Shown here: positions 24,123-32,236 of the stretch, piece by piece
Numbering within the stretch: the stretch's first letter is position 1
Layout: each line of letters begins with the position of its first letter
NCBI RefSeq assembly: GCF_000383955.1
Contig: NZ_KB913013.1
Span: 229,694-293,693 of the forward strand
Origin: Rudanella lutea DSM 19387
GTDB taxonomy: Bacteria; Bacteroidota; Bacteroidia; Cytophagales; Spirosomataceae
Length of the DNA: 64,000 bases
Reading direction: 5' to 3'
Notes under the pieces: model-generated
What the model was told of the DNA's origin: nothing
What the model saw: the letters and a program-made list of their open reading frames with translations, nothing else
The model's database searches: none
Position numbers and translations under genes: made by a program

Positions 24123-26234
24123 TTACCATTCGGTCACGTAAGCACCCTGTTGCCGTACGGAGTAGCAGCGGATGTTGCGGGGGCGGGCTTCGGCCAGTAA
24201 CCGGTCGGTGAGGGGCGTTTTGTTGGAGTCGTCGAAAATGAGCTGACGAGCCACTACCCGCCCATCCAGATCAGACCACTGCTGTACGGCATTCCGGCGA
24301 ATGATGGCGTAATCGACCACGGCCGGCAATTGCCAGTACGACCGTCCCCGCAGCCGATTGACGAGCAAAATGGTTTTGCCCTGCCAAACCCAGAGGGCGT
24401 AATCGTTGGTAGCCTGAAAGCCGGGTGGTATCCCCGTTGCCGTGCTATCCGGCTTCGGATTGGTCACGCTTAGCTTACGTACACCCCATTGGCCGAAGGT
24501 GTTTTTAAGGTAAAAATCAAACGAGCGCGGGTCGTTTTGAACGTCGAGGTCGGTCAGTAATATCGACTCCCCGCCTGACGTGAGGCTGACTGCCGTTTTG
24601 TGGGGTAAAAAGTGAACCGCTAATCGTTGCTGATGGCGCCGGTTCAGTTCGTCGTTCAGTAACAGACTCATCAGCAGGAGAGCGAGCCCGGTAGCTGTCA
24701 GACCAAACTGTGGTTTTCGGTGCAGCCAGGCATAGATACCGGCAATCAGCAGGGCGTAGAGTACAATCAGTTCGAACGGGTCGAGCCAAAGCCCATCCCA
24801 CAGGCCACCTGGCAACTGACTCGTTTGGCTAACGCTCTGATTGAGCAACCCCGTTAGTTTTTGGAGGAGGTAGCTGCTCAGATCGCGGAGGTAAGGAATC
24901 CAGCAAACAGCCAGGCTAAACATGGCCAACGGTAACAAACACGCTACCAGATCCATTACAATGGGGTTGGCCAGCAGAAAATACGTTGGGAACTGATGAA
25001 AGTAATACACCCCCAGTGGAAACGTAGCCATCTGCGCCACCAGCGCCACAGACGTCAGCTCCCAGATATGATCCAGAAACCTATTTTTTATGGTAAACAG
25101 TTCGTAAACCGGCTTTTGCCAGGCTCCGATACCTGCCACGGCAACGTACGACAATTGAAACCCTGCGGAAAACAGAGCGTATGGGTCGAACAGAAGAATA
25201 AAAAATGCGGAGGCTCCGAGTACATTAGGCATGTATGCCTGCCGTCCGGTGGCATTGGCAACAATGAGCACCGAAAACATACCCGCCGACCGGAGCACTG
25301 CGGGCGACATACCCGTTACCAGGGCGTAAAACCACAACACCAGCAGCTGCACGATACCCAGCACCAGTTTGGCCCGGCGACTCTTGCGCAAAAAGCCGAG
25401 TACATACACCATCAGGCCAAACAGAATACCTACATGCAGGCCCGACACCGACAGTACGTGTACGGCTCCGGCGGCTGCATATGATTTGTATAAGTCGGGG
25501 TCAATGTCATCACGAACCCCCAGAATCATGGCGTTTACAATGCCGTACTCTGTTTTGGAGCCGATTTGGGCCGTAAATACGCTATCAGCAAACTGGTTTA
25601 CCCGCGTAGCCAGTTGCGTAATCGGGTTGCCTGGTGCATAGCCCAGAAGCTGCCGCTGATAAGGGCGAAGGTACTGTTGGTGGTAAATTCCCTTGTGGCT
25701 GAGGTACGTCTTATAATCAAATTCGGCGGGGTTGAGGGGCGGATCAATGGGGCGGGGTGCGCCCGATACCAGCCAGACCTCGCCGTAGCGGGGCAGGGGC
25801 GTGTCTGTTTTGTCAAGGTACACAATGACCCGGCCGTTCAACGGTTGCCAGCCTGTGTTGTCGGTACGCCCGCGCCGAACCGACAACTCCACCCGGTAGG
25901 TTTTGGCACGTTCTTCGGGCAGATTGTCCACCACGCCCTCGTAGGCCCGGAGCGTATCGGCCAGGTGAACGAGATTGTTTGCGTTGGTGCGGGGCGTGTG
26001 CCGTTGGGTAACGAACCAACCCAGCACCATCACAAGCATCAACGCGCCGGCCGAGAGTAGCATACTTCGGTAACCAGGCTGCTGCCGGGCTTGCCACCAC
26101 CAGCCACCCGCGTATAAAAAAACGCCCACTAATCCGGTTGCTATAGCGAAATAGTGGGCGTCAGGAAAAAAATTGTACCACAGAATGCCGGCTATCAGTG
26201 CCAGCGCGTACCGGAGAAACGGAGCGCTTTTCAT
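24123..26234 (-). CDS. comEC: ComEC/Rec2 family DNA-uptake channel
   Basis: 703 aa. N-terminal helices, then an OB-like DUF4131 domain (about 90-200, with YEGVVDNLPEERAKTYRVEL), then the Competence domain (about 230-510, HVLSVSGLHVGILFGLMVYVLG being the diagnostic segment), about ten helices in all. The C-terminal ~170 residues resemble the usual metallo-beta-lactamase domain by position, but no HxHxDH zinc motif is visible, so that part is degenerate. Inner-membrane channel for single-stranded DNA in transformation. Start overlaps the GNAT gene by 4 bases; last gene of the phoH-M43-GNAT-comEC run. Confidence 0.9.
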   Translation of the reverse strand: MKSAPFLRYALALIAGILWYNFFPDAHYFAIATGLVGVFLYAGGWWWQARQQPGYRSMLLSAGALMLVMVLGWFVTQRHTPRTNANNLVHLADTLRAYEGVVDNLPEERAKTYRVELSVRRGRTDNTGWQPLNGRVIVYLDKTDTPLPRYGEVWLVSGAPRPIDPPLNPAEFDYKTYLSHKGIYHQQYLRPYQRQLLGYAPGNPITQLATRVNQFADSVFTAQIGSKTEYGIVNAMILGVRDDIDPDLYKSYAAAGAVHVLSVSGLHVGILFGLMVYVLGFLRKSRRAKLVLGIVQLLVLWFYALVTGMSPAVLRSAGMFSVLIVANATGRQAYMPNVLGASAFFILLFDPYALFSAGFQLSYVAVAGIGAWQKPVYELFTIKNRFLDHIWELTSVALVAQMATFPLGVYYFHQFPTYFLLANPIVMDLVACLLPLAMFSLAVCWIPYLRDLSSYLLQKLTGLLNQSVSQTSQLPGGLWDGLWLDPFELIVLYALLIAGIYAWLHRKPQFGLTATGLALLLMSLLLNDELNRRHQQRLAVHFLPHKTAVSLTSGGESILLTDLDVQNDPRSFDFYLKNTFGQWGVRKLSVTNPKPDSTATGIPPGFQATNDYALWVWQGKTILLVNRLRGRSYWQLPAVVDYAIIRRNAVQQWSDLDGRVVARQLIFDDSNKTPLTDRLLAEARPRNIRCYSVRQQGAYVTEW

Positions 26235-26698
26235 TCGTGCGAATACGCAGAGCTGGGGAGTACCATTCGGTAATGTTGGATATTACATTCCTCAAACATT
26301 GGTCCAACGGGTTTGAACCCGAAACCCGCATAAAGCGGCATGGCGGTTACCTGAGCGTGCAGGTAAATCGACTCGATGGGCTCGGGTTGCAGGCCAAACA
26401 CATCGTCCAGCACAGCTTTGACAAGGGCCTTGCCAACGCCTTTTCCGCGAAACGCTTTACGAACGGCGAAACGCTCGAGTTTGATGCCTTTACCCGTACG
26501 GCGCCAACGGGCGGTTCCGCAGGGGAGCAATGTCCCTTCCGGAGTCTGGTAGCTGGCCAGAAAATGGCGGCTTATCGTCTCAAACTCATCATACTCTTCT
26601 TCGGTTGGTACATTTTGTTCTTCCACAAATACCTCCCGACGAATGGCAAAAGCCTGGTCAAGGTCGGCAGGGGTTGAAATATGACGGACAGTAATCAT
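26231..26698 (-). CDS. GNAT family N-acetyltransferase
   Basis: 155 aa from ATG 26698 (MITVRHISTPADLDQAFAIRREVFVEEQNVP). The acetyl-CoA loop reads RFAVRKAFRGKGVGKALVKAV (Q/RxxGxG/A), followed by LHAQVTAMPLYAGFGF and the final MFEECNIQHYRMVL. This is the ElaA-like branch, where members often acetylate small molecules; substrate unknown. An ATG five codons upstream is possible. Its stop overlaps the comEC start. Confidence 0.88.
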   Translation of the reverse strand: MITVRHISTPADLDQAFAIRREVFVEEQNVPTEEEYDEFETISRHFLASYQTPEGTLLPCGTARWRRTGKGIKLERFAVRKAFRGKGVGKALVKAVLDDVFGLQPEPIESIYLHAQVTAMPLYAGFGFKPVGPMFEECNIQHYRMVLPSSAYSHE

Positions 26699-26709
26699 AA
26701 AATAATCGA

Positions 26710-28056
26710 TCAATGGACAAGCAATCGGGTAGCCGTTGTTTCGTCGCCCGCCGTTGCCCGAACAATATACATGCCTTTGGGCAGATTTGTAACTGTGAGC
26801 GAAACTCGGGTGCTTGTTGTCGTGGAATAGTTGCGGGTTTGAATAAGGCGACCATTCAGGTCGAGTAGCTCGACAGTAAGCGATTTGGCCCCCCGGAAAC
26901 GCACTTCGGCGGTTGCTTCGAACTGGGCCGGGTTAGGAACCATTGCTATGCTTAGCTGATCGCTTTCACCTAACGGATTGTTTACCGACTGAATAAGTTT
27001 CTGCCGACGGGGACTAACCGCCAACACGGCTCGCATACGAGCACGCTGACCGAGTGTGAACATATTCATGCACGCATCAGGCGAGTAATCCATGTAATTT
27101 TCGGTCAGATTGCGCGTTCGCTGACCGCGCACGCACTCCGAAAACATCGATGTGCAGGTGGTGCCTCGGTTAAGCTGTTCGACCGGGGGCGTATCAGCGA
27201 CATGATCTGTACCACAGGATACATCGCCATTGGTATGCAACAGGCCAAGCCAATGACCTACCTCGTGCGTGGTGGTGCGGCCCTGGCAGTAGGAGCGGTA
27301 CTGAGCATTGCAGGCATTGGCCCCAAAAACAACGTACGAAATCACCACGCCATCAATTTTCTCGTCGGGTACGTCGGCACCGGTAGGGAGCCCTTGCAGG
27401 GTGTCGGCAGCCATAGGCATTTGAGCGTACCCCAGCGTCAGGCCCGACAGGCGGGTCACCCAGATATTCAGGTACCGGTCGGAGGGCCAATAGACAATGT
27501 TGGAGAGCTTGACGAGATCGCTGTACGAAAAGGCGTCGAACTCAGTCTGTTTGTCGTAATACGTCCGGGTTATGCCCTTGGAGGGCTGCCCTTGCGGGTC
27601 GGTGGTAGCGAGATAAAACTCAACGCCGGTATCCGACCCGATGGGGCTGGTATTGAAGCCGTTTGTTCCGGCCTGTCGGCGATAGTCTTCGTTCAGTACC
27701 CGAATCTGCGATTGGATCTGCTCGTCGGAAATATTCGGGTTGTTGGTACCGCCCACAAAATTCGACGAGTTGTTGTGAATCACGTGTACTACTACCGGAA
27801 TCCGATACACCGTATTGTCGTCGGCCTGGCGTGCCTTGCTTGTAAGTTGCTGTTGCTGAATGAGCCGCTCGAGGGCTTCGGCCTGTTTCTGACGAGCCGG
27901 GTTGCGCAACCGGAGCAGTTGTTCAACAGCCGGAGTGGCACACCGATCGGTATGCACATGGGGGGTGGTTTGGGCCTGTGCGGATATAACAAAGCCGACC
28001 AGCATAAGCAGGCCGGCTGTTACCCGGAAAAAAACGCTATTGACCGGCTTCTTCAT
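26710..28056 (-). CDS. Secreted M43 (pappalysin-like) zinc protease, T9SS cargo
   Basis: 448 aa from ATG 28056; an ATG 9 bp upstream is also possible. Signal peptide about 1-28 (ends ISAQAQ). Peptidase_M43 domain about 85-350 with the extended zinc motif HEVGHWLGLLH near residues 264-274 and a CG.D.VADTPP segment typical of cytophagalysin/ulilysin-like enzymes; cysteine-rich. The last ~75 residues (SIAMVPNPAQFEATAEVRF, LTVELLDLNGRLI, LTVTNLPKGMYIVRATAG) are a T9SS type A sorting domain, so the enzyme is exported by the type IX system. The start lies inside the last 20 bases of phoH. Confidence 0.93.
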   Translation of the reverse strand: MKKPVNSVFFRVTAGLLMLVGFVISAQAQTTPHVHTDRCATPAVEQLLRLRNPARQKQAEALERLIQQQQLTSKARQADDNTVYRIPVVVHVIHNNSSNFVGGTNNPNISDEQIQSQIRVLNEDYRRQAGTNGFNTSPIGSDTGVEFYLATTDPQGQPSKGITRTYYDKQTEFDAFSYSDLVKLSNIVYWPSDRYLNIWVTRLSGLTLGYAQMPMAADTLQGLPTGADVPDEKIDGVVISYVVFGANACNAQYRSYCQGRTTTHEVGHWLGLLHTNGDVSCGTDHVADTPPVEQLNRGTTCTSMFSECVRGQRTRNLTENYMDYSPDACMNMFTLGQRARMRAVLAVSPRRQKLIQSVNNPLGESDQLSIAMVPNPAQFEATAEVRFRGAKSLTVELLDLNGRLIQTRNYSTTTSTRVSLTVTNLPKGMYIVRATAGDETTATRLLVH

Positions 28057-28996
28057 ACGCGGCAATAATCTCTTTCACTAAACGGTGGCGCACCACATCC
28101 CGACCATCCAGATCGACAAATGCAATGCCTTTGATTTTACGGAGTAAATCGACGGATTCAATCAGACCTGACTTCTGTTTTTGGGGCAAGTCGATCTGTG
28201 AGCGGTCGCCGGTGATGATTGCCTTCGAGGTAGGGCCCATCCGCGTCAGAAACATTTTCATCTGCATCGGGGTCGTATTCTGGGCTTCATCGAGCAAAAT
28301 AAACGCATTATTGAGCGTCCGGCCGCGCATATAAGCGAGGGGAGCAATCTCGATAATCCGGTTTTCGGTATAATACTTCAGCTTCTCGGCCGGAATCATA
28401 TCGTCGAGGGCGTCGTAAATAGGCCGAAGATACGGGTCGATTTTCTCCTTCAGGTCGCCGGGCAAAAAACCGAGGTTCTCGCCTGCCTCCACGGCCGGGC
28501 GCGTGATGATGATTTTTTTTACCTCTTTGTTTTTCAGCGCCCGTACAGCAATCGCTACCGCTGTATAGGTTTTCCCGGTACCGGCTGGCCCAATGGCAAA
28601 AACAAGGTCGTGGTGATTGGCCGCTTCGACCAGTCGTTTCTGGTTGGCGGTTTTCGCTCGCACCACAATACCTCGGGTACCATACACCAGCACGTCTTCA
28701 TCATTGCCAACATCTACGGGTAAGATGCCTTCGCCCTTGGCATTGGCTCCGTTGAGGTACGTTTCAACGTTTTCGTGCGTGAGTTTGCCGTATTTCTGAA
28801 AATGCTCCAGCAGTGAGTTCAATACGTCGGAAATGCGGGTAATTTCGGGCGTAGTGCCTTTGATCCGAATTTCGTTGCCCCGCGAAATAATGCGGCTCAT
28901 CGGAAAGGCAGCAGCTACCTGCTTGATATTGGTGTTCTCAACGCCCAAAAATTCGATTAGTGGTACGTTGTCTAAGGTGATTACTTTTTCGACCAA
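28037..28996 (-). CDS. PhoH family protein (PhoH-like ATPase)
   Basis: 319 aa. N-terminal KH-like/PhoH-specific region (1-110), then the P-loop domain: Walker A GPAGTGKT at 136-143, the TRPAVEAGENLGFLPGD segment and Walker B FILLDEAQNTT, followed by ITGDRSQIDLP. Cytosolic RNA/ribosome-associated ATPase of the YbeZ type; often next to ybeY, which is absent here. Likely first gene of a minus-strand unit with the M43 protease, GNAT and comEC, to which it has no clear functional link. Confidence 0.92.
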   Translation of the reverse strand: MVEKVITLDNVPLIEFLGVENTNIKQVAAAFPMSRIISRGNEIRIKGTTPEITRISDVLNSLLEHFQKYGKLTHENVETYLNGANAKGEGILPVDVGNDEDVLVYGTRGIVVRAKTANQKRLVEAANHHDLVFAIGPAGTGKTYTAVAIAVRALKNKEVKKIIITRPAVEAGENLGFLPGDLKEKIDPYLRPIYDALDDMIPAEKLKYYTENRIIEIAPLAYMRGRTLNNAFILLDEAQNTTPMQMKMFLTRMGPTSKAIITGDRSQIDLPQKQKSGLIESVDLLRKIKGIAFVDLDGRDVVRHRLVKEIIAAYEEAGQ

Positions 28997-29222
28997 ACGA
29001 ATAGAATGATTTTGTTGTGAGTAAAGGGTATTCTGCCAATAAATTTAAACGCAGCAACTAACTTAACAACACATTTGGGCAAAAAAACAGTCAAAAACTC
29101 CTGAATGGAACTGGAATATTTTTAACTCGTTCGCCGTCAATTCGTTTGGCTCAGGGTGTCAGCTAAAGCCAGATGATGGCGTGTTGGGTGACCCTGTCGT
29201 ACAGAAGGTGTTTCCATATAAA
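28997..29222. other. AT-rich leader/promoter region of phoH
   Basis: Gene-free. The part nearest phoH (28997-29130) is AT-rich with many A-runs on the plus strand and probably holds the phoH promoter. No protein-coding or RNA-gene structure seen. The stretch from 29223 is the hairpin of the sigma-factor gene. Confidence 0.5.
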
Positions 29223-29267
29223 AACGTCCGTTTACATGACCTCAGGTGGTTTCTGTAAACGGACGTT
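29223..29267 (-). terminator. Terminator-like hairpin of the sigma-factor gene
   Basis: Perfect 14-bp arms AACGTCCGTTTACA and TGTAAACGGACGTT with a 17-base loop. It is 86 bp downstream of the sigma-factor stop. On the minus strand the hairpin is followed by TTTTATATGG. Confidence 0.6.
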
Positions 29268-29352
29268 CTGTTAACTGGCGAGTTGGTCCGGTCACCAACG
29301 CGTCGGTAGGGAAATGTAAACGGTATAGATCAAATGGAAAGAGAAAATAAGG

Positions 29353-29898
29353 TTAATCGTGATACTCGAAGTACATGCGACGAATCTTGTCGCGGGTGCG
29401 TTTCAGACGCATTTTGATCGCGCTATCTTTCAGGTTGTACTGACGGGCTATCTCCTTAATATCGAGGTCGTCTTCGTACTTGAGCCGGATGAGCATCGTT
29501 TCTTCCAGACTCATGTTTTCCATCACCACCGACAAATGACGCAGCCGCTGCTCAAGGTGTTCGGTATCGTTGGTATCGGGCAGGTTGTGCGCTGATTCGT
29601 CGAGTTCAATCAGGTTGGCCCGGTTAGTGAGCCGAAGCTGATCCATACAGTAGTTGTACGAGATGGCGTAGAGCCAGGTGGCAAATGCCGAACGTTCCTG
29701 AAATCGACTGAGGCCTGAGTGGATGCGGAGGAAGATGTCGTGCGTGAAATCTTCGGCTTGAGTAGGGTTTTTGGTGAGGGAAAAACAGCGACGGTAAACC
29801 TTGCCAACGTACCGCTTGTAGAGCTGCTCAAAATAGGCATTTTGGCGAGTGTGCAGGTACAGCCGTACCAGCTCCTCGTCTTTGACAGAGTGTTTCAT
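29353..29898 (-). CDS. ECF-type RNA polymerase sigma factor
   Basis: 181 aa. Sigma region 2 about 20-90 (YFEQLYKRYVGKVYRRCFSLTKN, AEDFTHDIFLRIHSGLSRFQERSAFATWLYAISYNYCMDQLR) and region 4 about 120-175 (MSLEETMLIRLKYEDDLDIKEIARQYNLKDSAIKMRLKRTRDKIRRMY). No region 3 and no anti-sigma gene beside it. Group IV sigma factor directing a specific regulon, unknown here. Its upstream region is exceptionally AT-rich. Confidence 0.92.
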   Translation of the reverse strand: MKHSVKDEELVRLYLHTRQNAYFEQLYKRYVGKVYRRCFSLTKNPTQAEDFTHDIFLRIHSGLSRFQERSAFATWLYAISYNYCMDQLRLTNRANLIELDESAHNLPDTNDTEHLEQRLRHLSVVMENMSLEETMLIRLKYEDDLDIKEIARQYNLKDSAIKMRLKRTRDKIRRMYFEYHD

Positions 29899-30242
29899 GA
29901 AATACTTCTTTTATGGGGTAGGTTACTTACACTAATGGTACAAAAATAATATTATACCATTTAAGGTTATTGAAAATTACTTAAAATGCGGTTAAAGTAT
30001 TAAAAGGACTTTAATCCACTTACTTAGAGGCAATCTATGGAAACATTAAGGTCTTTGCAAAGCAGGAGAACGGTGTAAACCCCAATTTCTGATATTCGGA
30101 GGATATTTTAATACAGGTAAGGTACAGGTTTGCAAGTAAGTAGACTTTATTACTTATTTATTAATACTTAATTAAAAATGTCAGTAATACTCAACTGGTT
30201 TAATATGAAATATGATTAGATTGATATAGTCTTTTTCAAAGA
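29899..30242. other. Very AT-rich gene-free region upstream of the sigma factor
   Basis: About 340 bases with far lower GC than the rest of the window and no ORF. It contains an inverted repeat AATGGTA (29934-29940) / TACCATT (29955-29961) next to the sigma-factor start, a CTTTGCAAAG palindrome at 30053-30062, and many TTAAAG/TTAAT runs. Likely promoter and upstream-activating DNA of the sigma-factor gene; a small RNA is possible. Confidence 0.45.
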
Positions 30243-30278
30243 AAGCGGGCCGCCTAACAATGGTTAGGCGGCCCGCTT
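30243..30278 (-). terminator. Strong terminator of the M61 peptidase gene
   Basis: Perfect 16-bp GC-rich stem (left arm begins AAGCGGGCCGCC) closed by the tetraloop AATG, 4 bases past the stop codon. T-rich sequence follows on the minus strand. Confidence 0.85.
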
Positions 30279-30282
30279 CGGA

Positions 30283-32148
30283 TTAGTTAATATGTAACCA
30301 TTTGTTGTATAATGATTTCTGCGTTTCGGTTCGGTTGGGTAGGGGTTCCAGCCGATACGTGACGAGTGGAAGCCGGGTAAGCGTGACGCTGAGTTCTTTT
30401 AGAATTCCCCCCCGGTTTACGATCATTTTAAACGTGTTGCCGGGTCGGTAACTCGCCATCAGTTTGTTTACGTCTTCATTGACCCGAATACTATCAATAG
30501 CCAGAATCTCATCGCCCACATTCAGACCGGCGGTTTCGGCTGAGGAGCCGCGCCGTACCGAAGTAATCGTTTGGCGGCCGTTGGTTGGGTTCAGGCCGGT
30601 AGCTACGCCCAAATAGGCATCCTGTGCATTGGCATACCCATTAACCAGTCGAAGGCCAACCGGTTCGAAGAAAGGAACATAATCGATAGCGTCGGTGCCG
30701 TACACGTATTTCTGGAAAAAGCTGTCCAGATTTTTGCCGCCTACCTGCTCCAGCGCCTGCTTCAGTTCTTCATCGCGGAAACCACGCTTGAGTTCCTTGT
30801 AGTAGCGGTTGTAAAGCAGGCGCATCACATCTGTAAGGCTTTTCTGACCATTGGTGCTTGCCAAAATCGACAGGTTCAGCAGCGAAGCCAGTACGCTGCC
30901 TTTGCTGTAGTACGAAATGGTGCTGTTGCTTGAGTTTTCATTTGGCCGGTAGTGCTTAATCCAGGCATCGAAGCTGGCATCAGCTACCGACTGTACCCGG
31001 TTGCCCGGTTGATTTTCAATACCGGTGATATCGCCTGCTACCACCGACAGGTATTGCTCTGGTGTATGGAAGCCGGCCATTCGGAGAATATAGTCTTCGT
31101 AAAACGACGTGAACCCTTCAGCTTCCCAGAGGGCGCGGGTGTAGTTTTCGTTTTCATAATCAAACGGTCCGAGGGCGATAGGCCGCAGCCGTTTCACGTT
31201 CCAGAGGTGGAAGTACTCGTGGGCTACCAACGTCAGAAACCCCTTGTAACTGGCTTCGGTGGCGTAGGCCGCGCGGGTAGTCTGGAGGCTGGTTGAATTC
31301 TGATGCTCCAGGCCACCGCCCCCCACGTTGGTGTGGTGAACAATAAACGTGTAATCAGTGCAGGGATGCTCGCCGAATATTGAGGTAGCTGTTTCGCAAA
31401 CCCGCTTGTAGTCGGCGGCTAATTTCTGCTCATTGTACTCGACCTCGCCAAACTGAGCGACGGTGTGCGGTACGCCCGCGGCTGTAAAGGTAAAAGTGCG
31501 GTGGTTTCCGATTTCGATGGGCGAATCAACCAGCAGGTCGAAGTTGGGAACCTCATACGTAAACGGCGCACCGGGCGCCTGTTTGAGGGCTACGGATACC
31601 TTGTTCCACCCCTTGGCGGGCTGAATGACCAGGCGGGAAGGCTGGTCTTTCAGGGCATCGTTAAACAGAAACATACTCGCGCCGTTCACGTAGCCGTGCG
31701 TGTCGTCGAGGAAACTGGTTCGGACGGTAAGTTCGTAGGCGTACACCCGGTAGCGAACCGTTATATCGTCGCCAACCGCATCACGGGTGCTTATACGCCA
31801 GGTGTTCTTGCGGATTTTTTCAACGGGCGCAGGTTTACCGCCAACGGTAGCCCGGAAGTCTTCCACGTTTTTGGCGTATTCGCGAATCAGGTACGAACCG
31901 GGGGTCCAGACGGGCATTTTCAGGTCGATGTACCCGTTCTTTTTCAGGTTAGCAGGGCCGGCAATCTGACTCAGCTTCATCTCTACTTCGAAGTAGTGAT
32001 TGGCCGGCTGCGGCATTGAAAGTGTGTAGGTGATTTGGGGGGAAGGCGGAGCTTCGTTGTCTGAAGGTGAAGTGCTGGCCTGGGTGGGGCCGTAGCCTAA
32101 AACCGCCCATACCATGAGTAAAAAGGAATACCGCAAATTATTTTTCAT
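30283..32148 (-). CDS. M61 family metallopeptidase with PDZ domain
   Basis: 621 aa from ATG 32148 (MKNNLRYSFLLMVWAVLGYG, Sec signal); an upstream start would overlap the divergent gene. N-terminal beta-domain about 40-230; catalytic part with HEYFHLWNVKRLRP (H310, E311, H314) and the third zinc ligand in WEAEGFTSFYEDY; helical domain to about 505; PDZ domain about 520-610 (YLGVATGLN, SVRRGSSAETAGLNVGDEIL). Glycyl-aminopeptidase-like M61 enzymes are periplasmic or surface proteases. Diverges from the large TPR gene. Confidence 0.93.
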   Translation of the reverse strand: MKNNLRYSFLLMVWAVLGYGPTQASTSPSDNEAPPSPQITYTLSMPQPANHYFEVEMKLSQIAGPANLKKNGYIDLKMPVWTPGSYLIREYAKNVEDFRATVGGKPAPVEKIRKNTWRISTRDAVGDDITVRYRVYAYELTVRTSFLDDTHGYVNGASMFLFNDALKDQPSRLVIQPAKGWNKVSVALKQAPGAPFTYEVPNFDLLVDSPIEIGNHRTFTFTAAGVPHTVAQFGEVEYNEQKLAADYKRVCETATSIFGEHPCTDYTFIVHHTNVGGGGLEHQNSTSLQTTRAAYATEASYKGFLTLVAHEYFHLWNVKRLRPIALGPFDYENENYTRALWEAEGFTSFYEDYILRMAGFHTPEQYLSVVAGDITGIENQPGNRVQSVADASFDAWIKHYRPNENSSNSTISYYSKGSVLASLLNLSILASTNGQKSLTDVMRLLYNRYYKELKRGFRDEELKQALEQVGGKNLDSFFQKYVYGTDAIDYVPFFEPVGLRLVNGYANAQDAYLGVATGLNPTNGRQTITSVRRGSSAETAGLNVGDEILAIDSIRVNEDVNKLMASYRPGNTFKMIVNRGGILKELSVTLTRLPLVTYRLEPLPNRTETQKSLYNKWLHIN

Positions 32149-32162
32149 ACGGATTTTGGCAC

Positions 32163-32170
32163 TACTTTCG
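32163..32170 (+). promoter_or_regulatory. -7-like box TACTTTCG for the TPR gene
   Basis: TACTTTCG (one mismatch to TAnnTTTG) lies 67 bases before the TPR-protein ATG, in the short space between divergent starts. Confidence 0.3.
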
Positions 32171-32236
32171 TTTTTTGCAAAAAATGGTTGGCGAAAGTAC
32201 AACGCTTTGCCTCCCTACGCAACCATTCCGGTATCT

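Noticed and set aside
24123-24640. Truncated ComEC because the beta-lactamase zinc motif is missing
   Set aside because: The protein is of normal length for Bacteroidota ComEC and the C-terminal domain is present but degenerate, not cut off.
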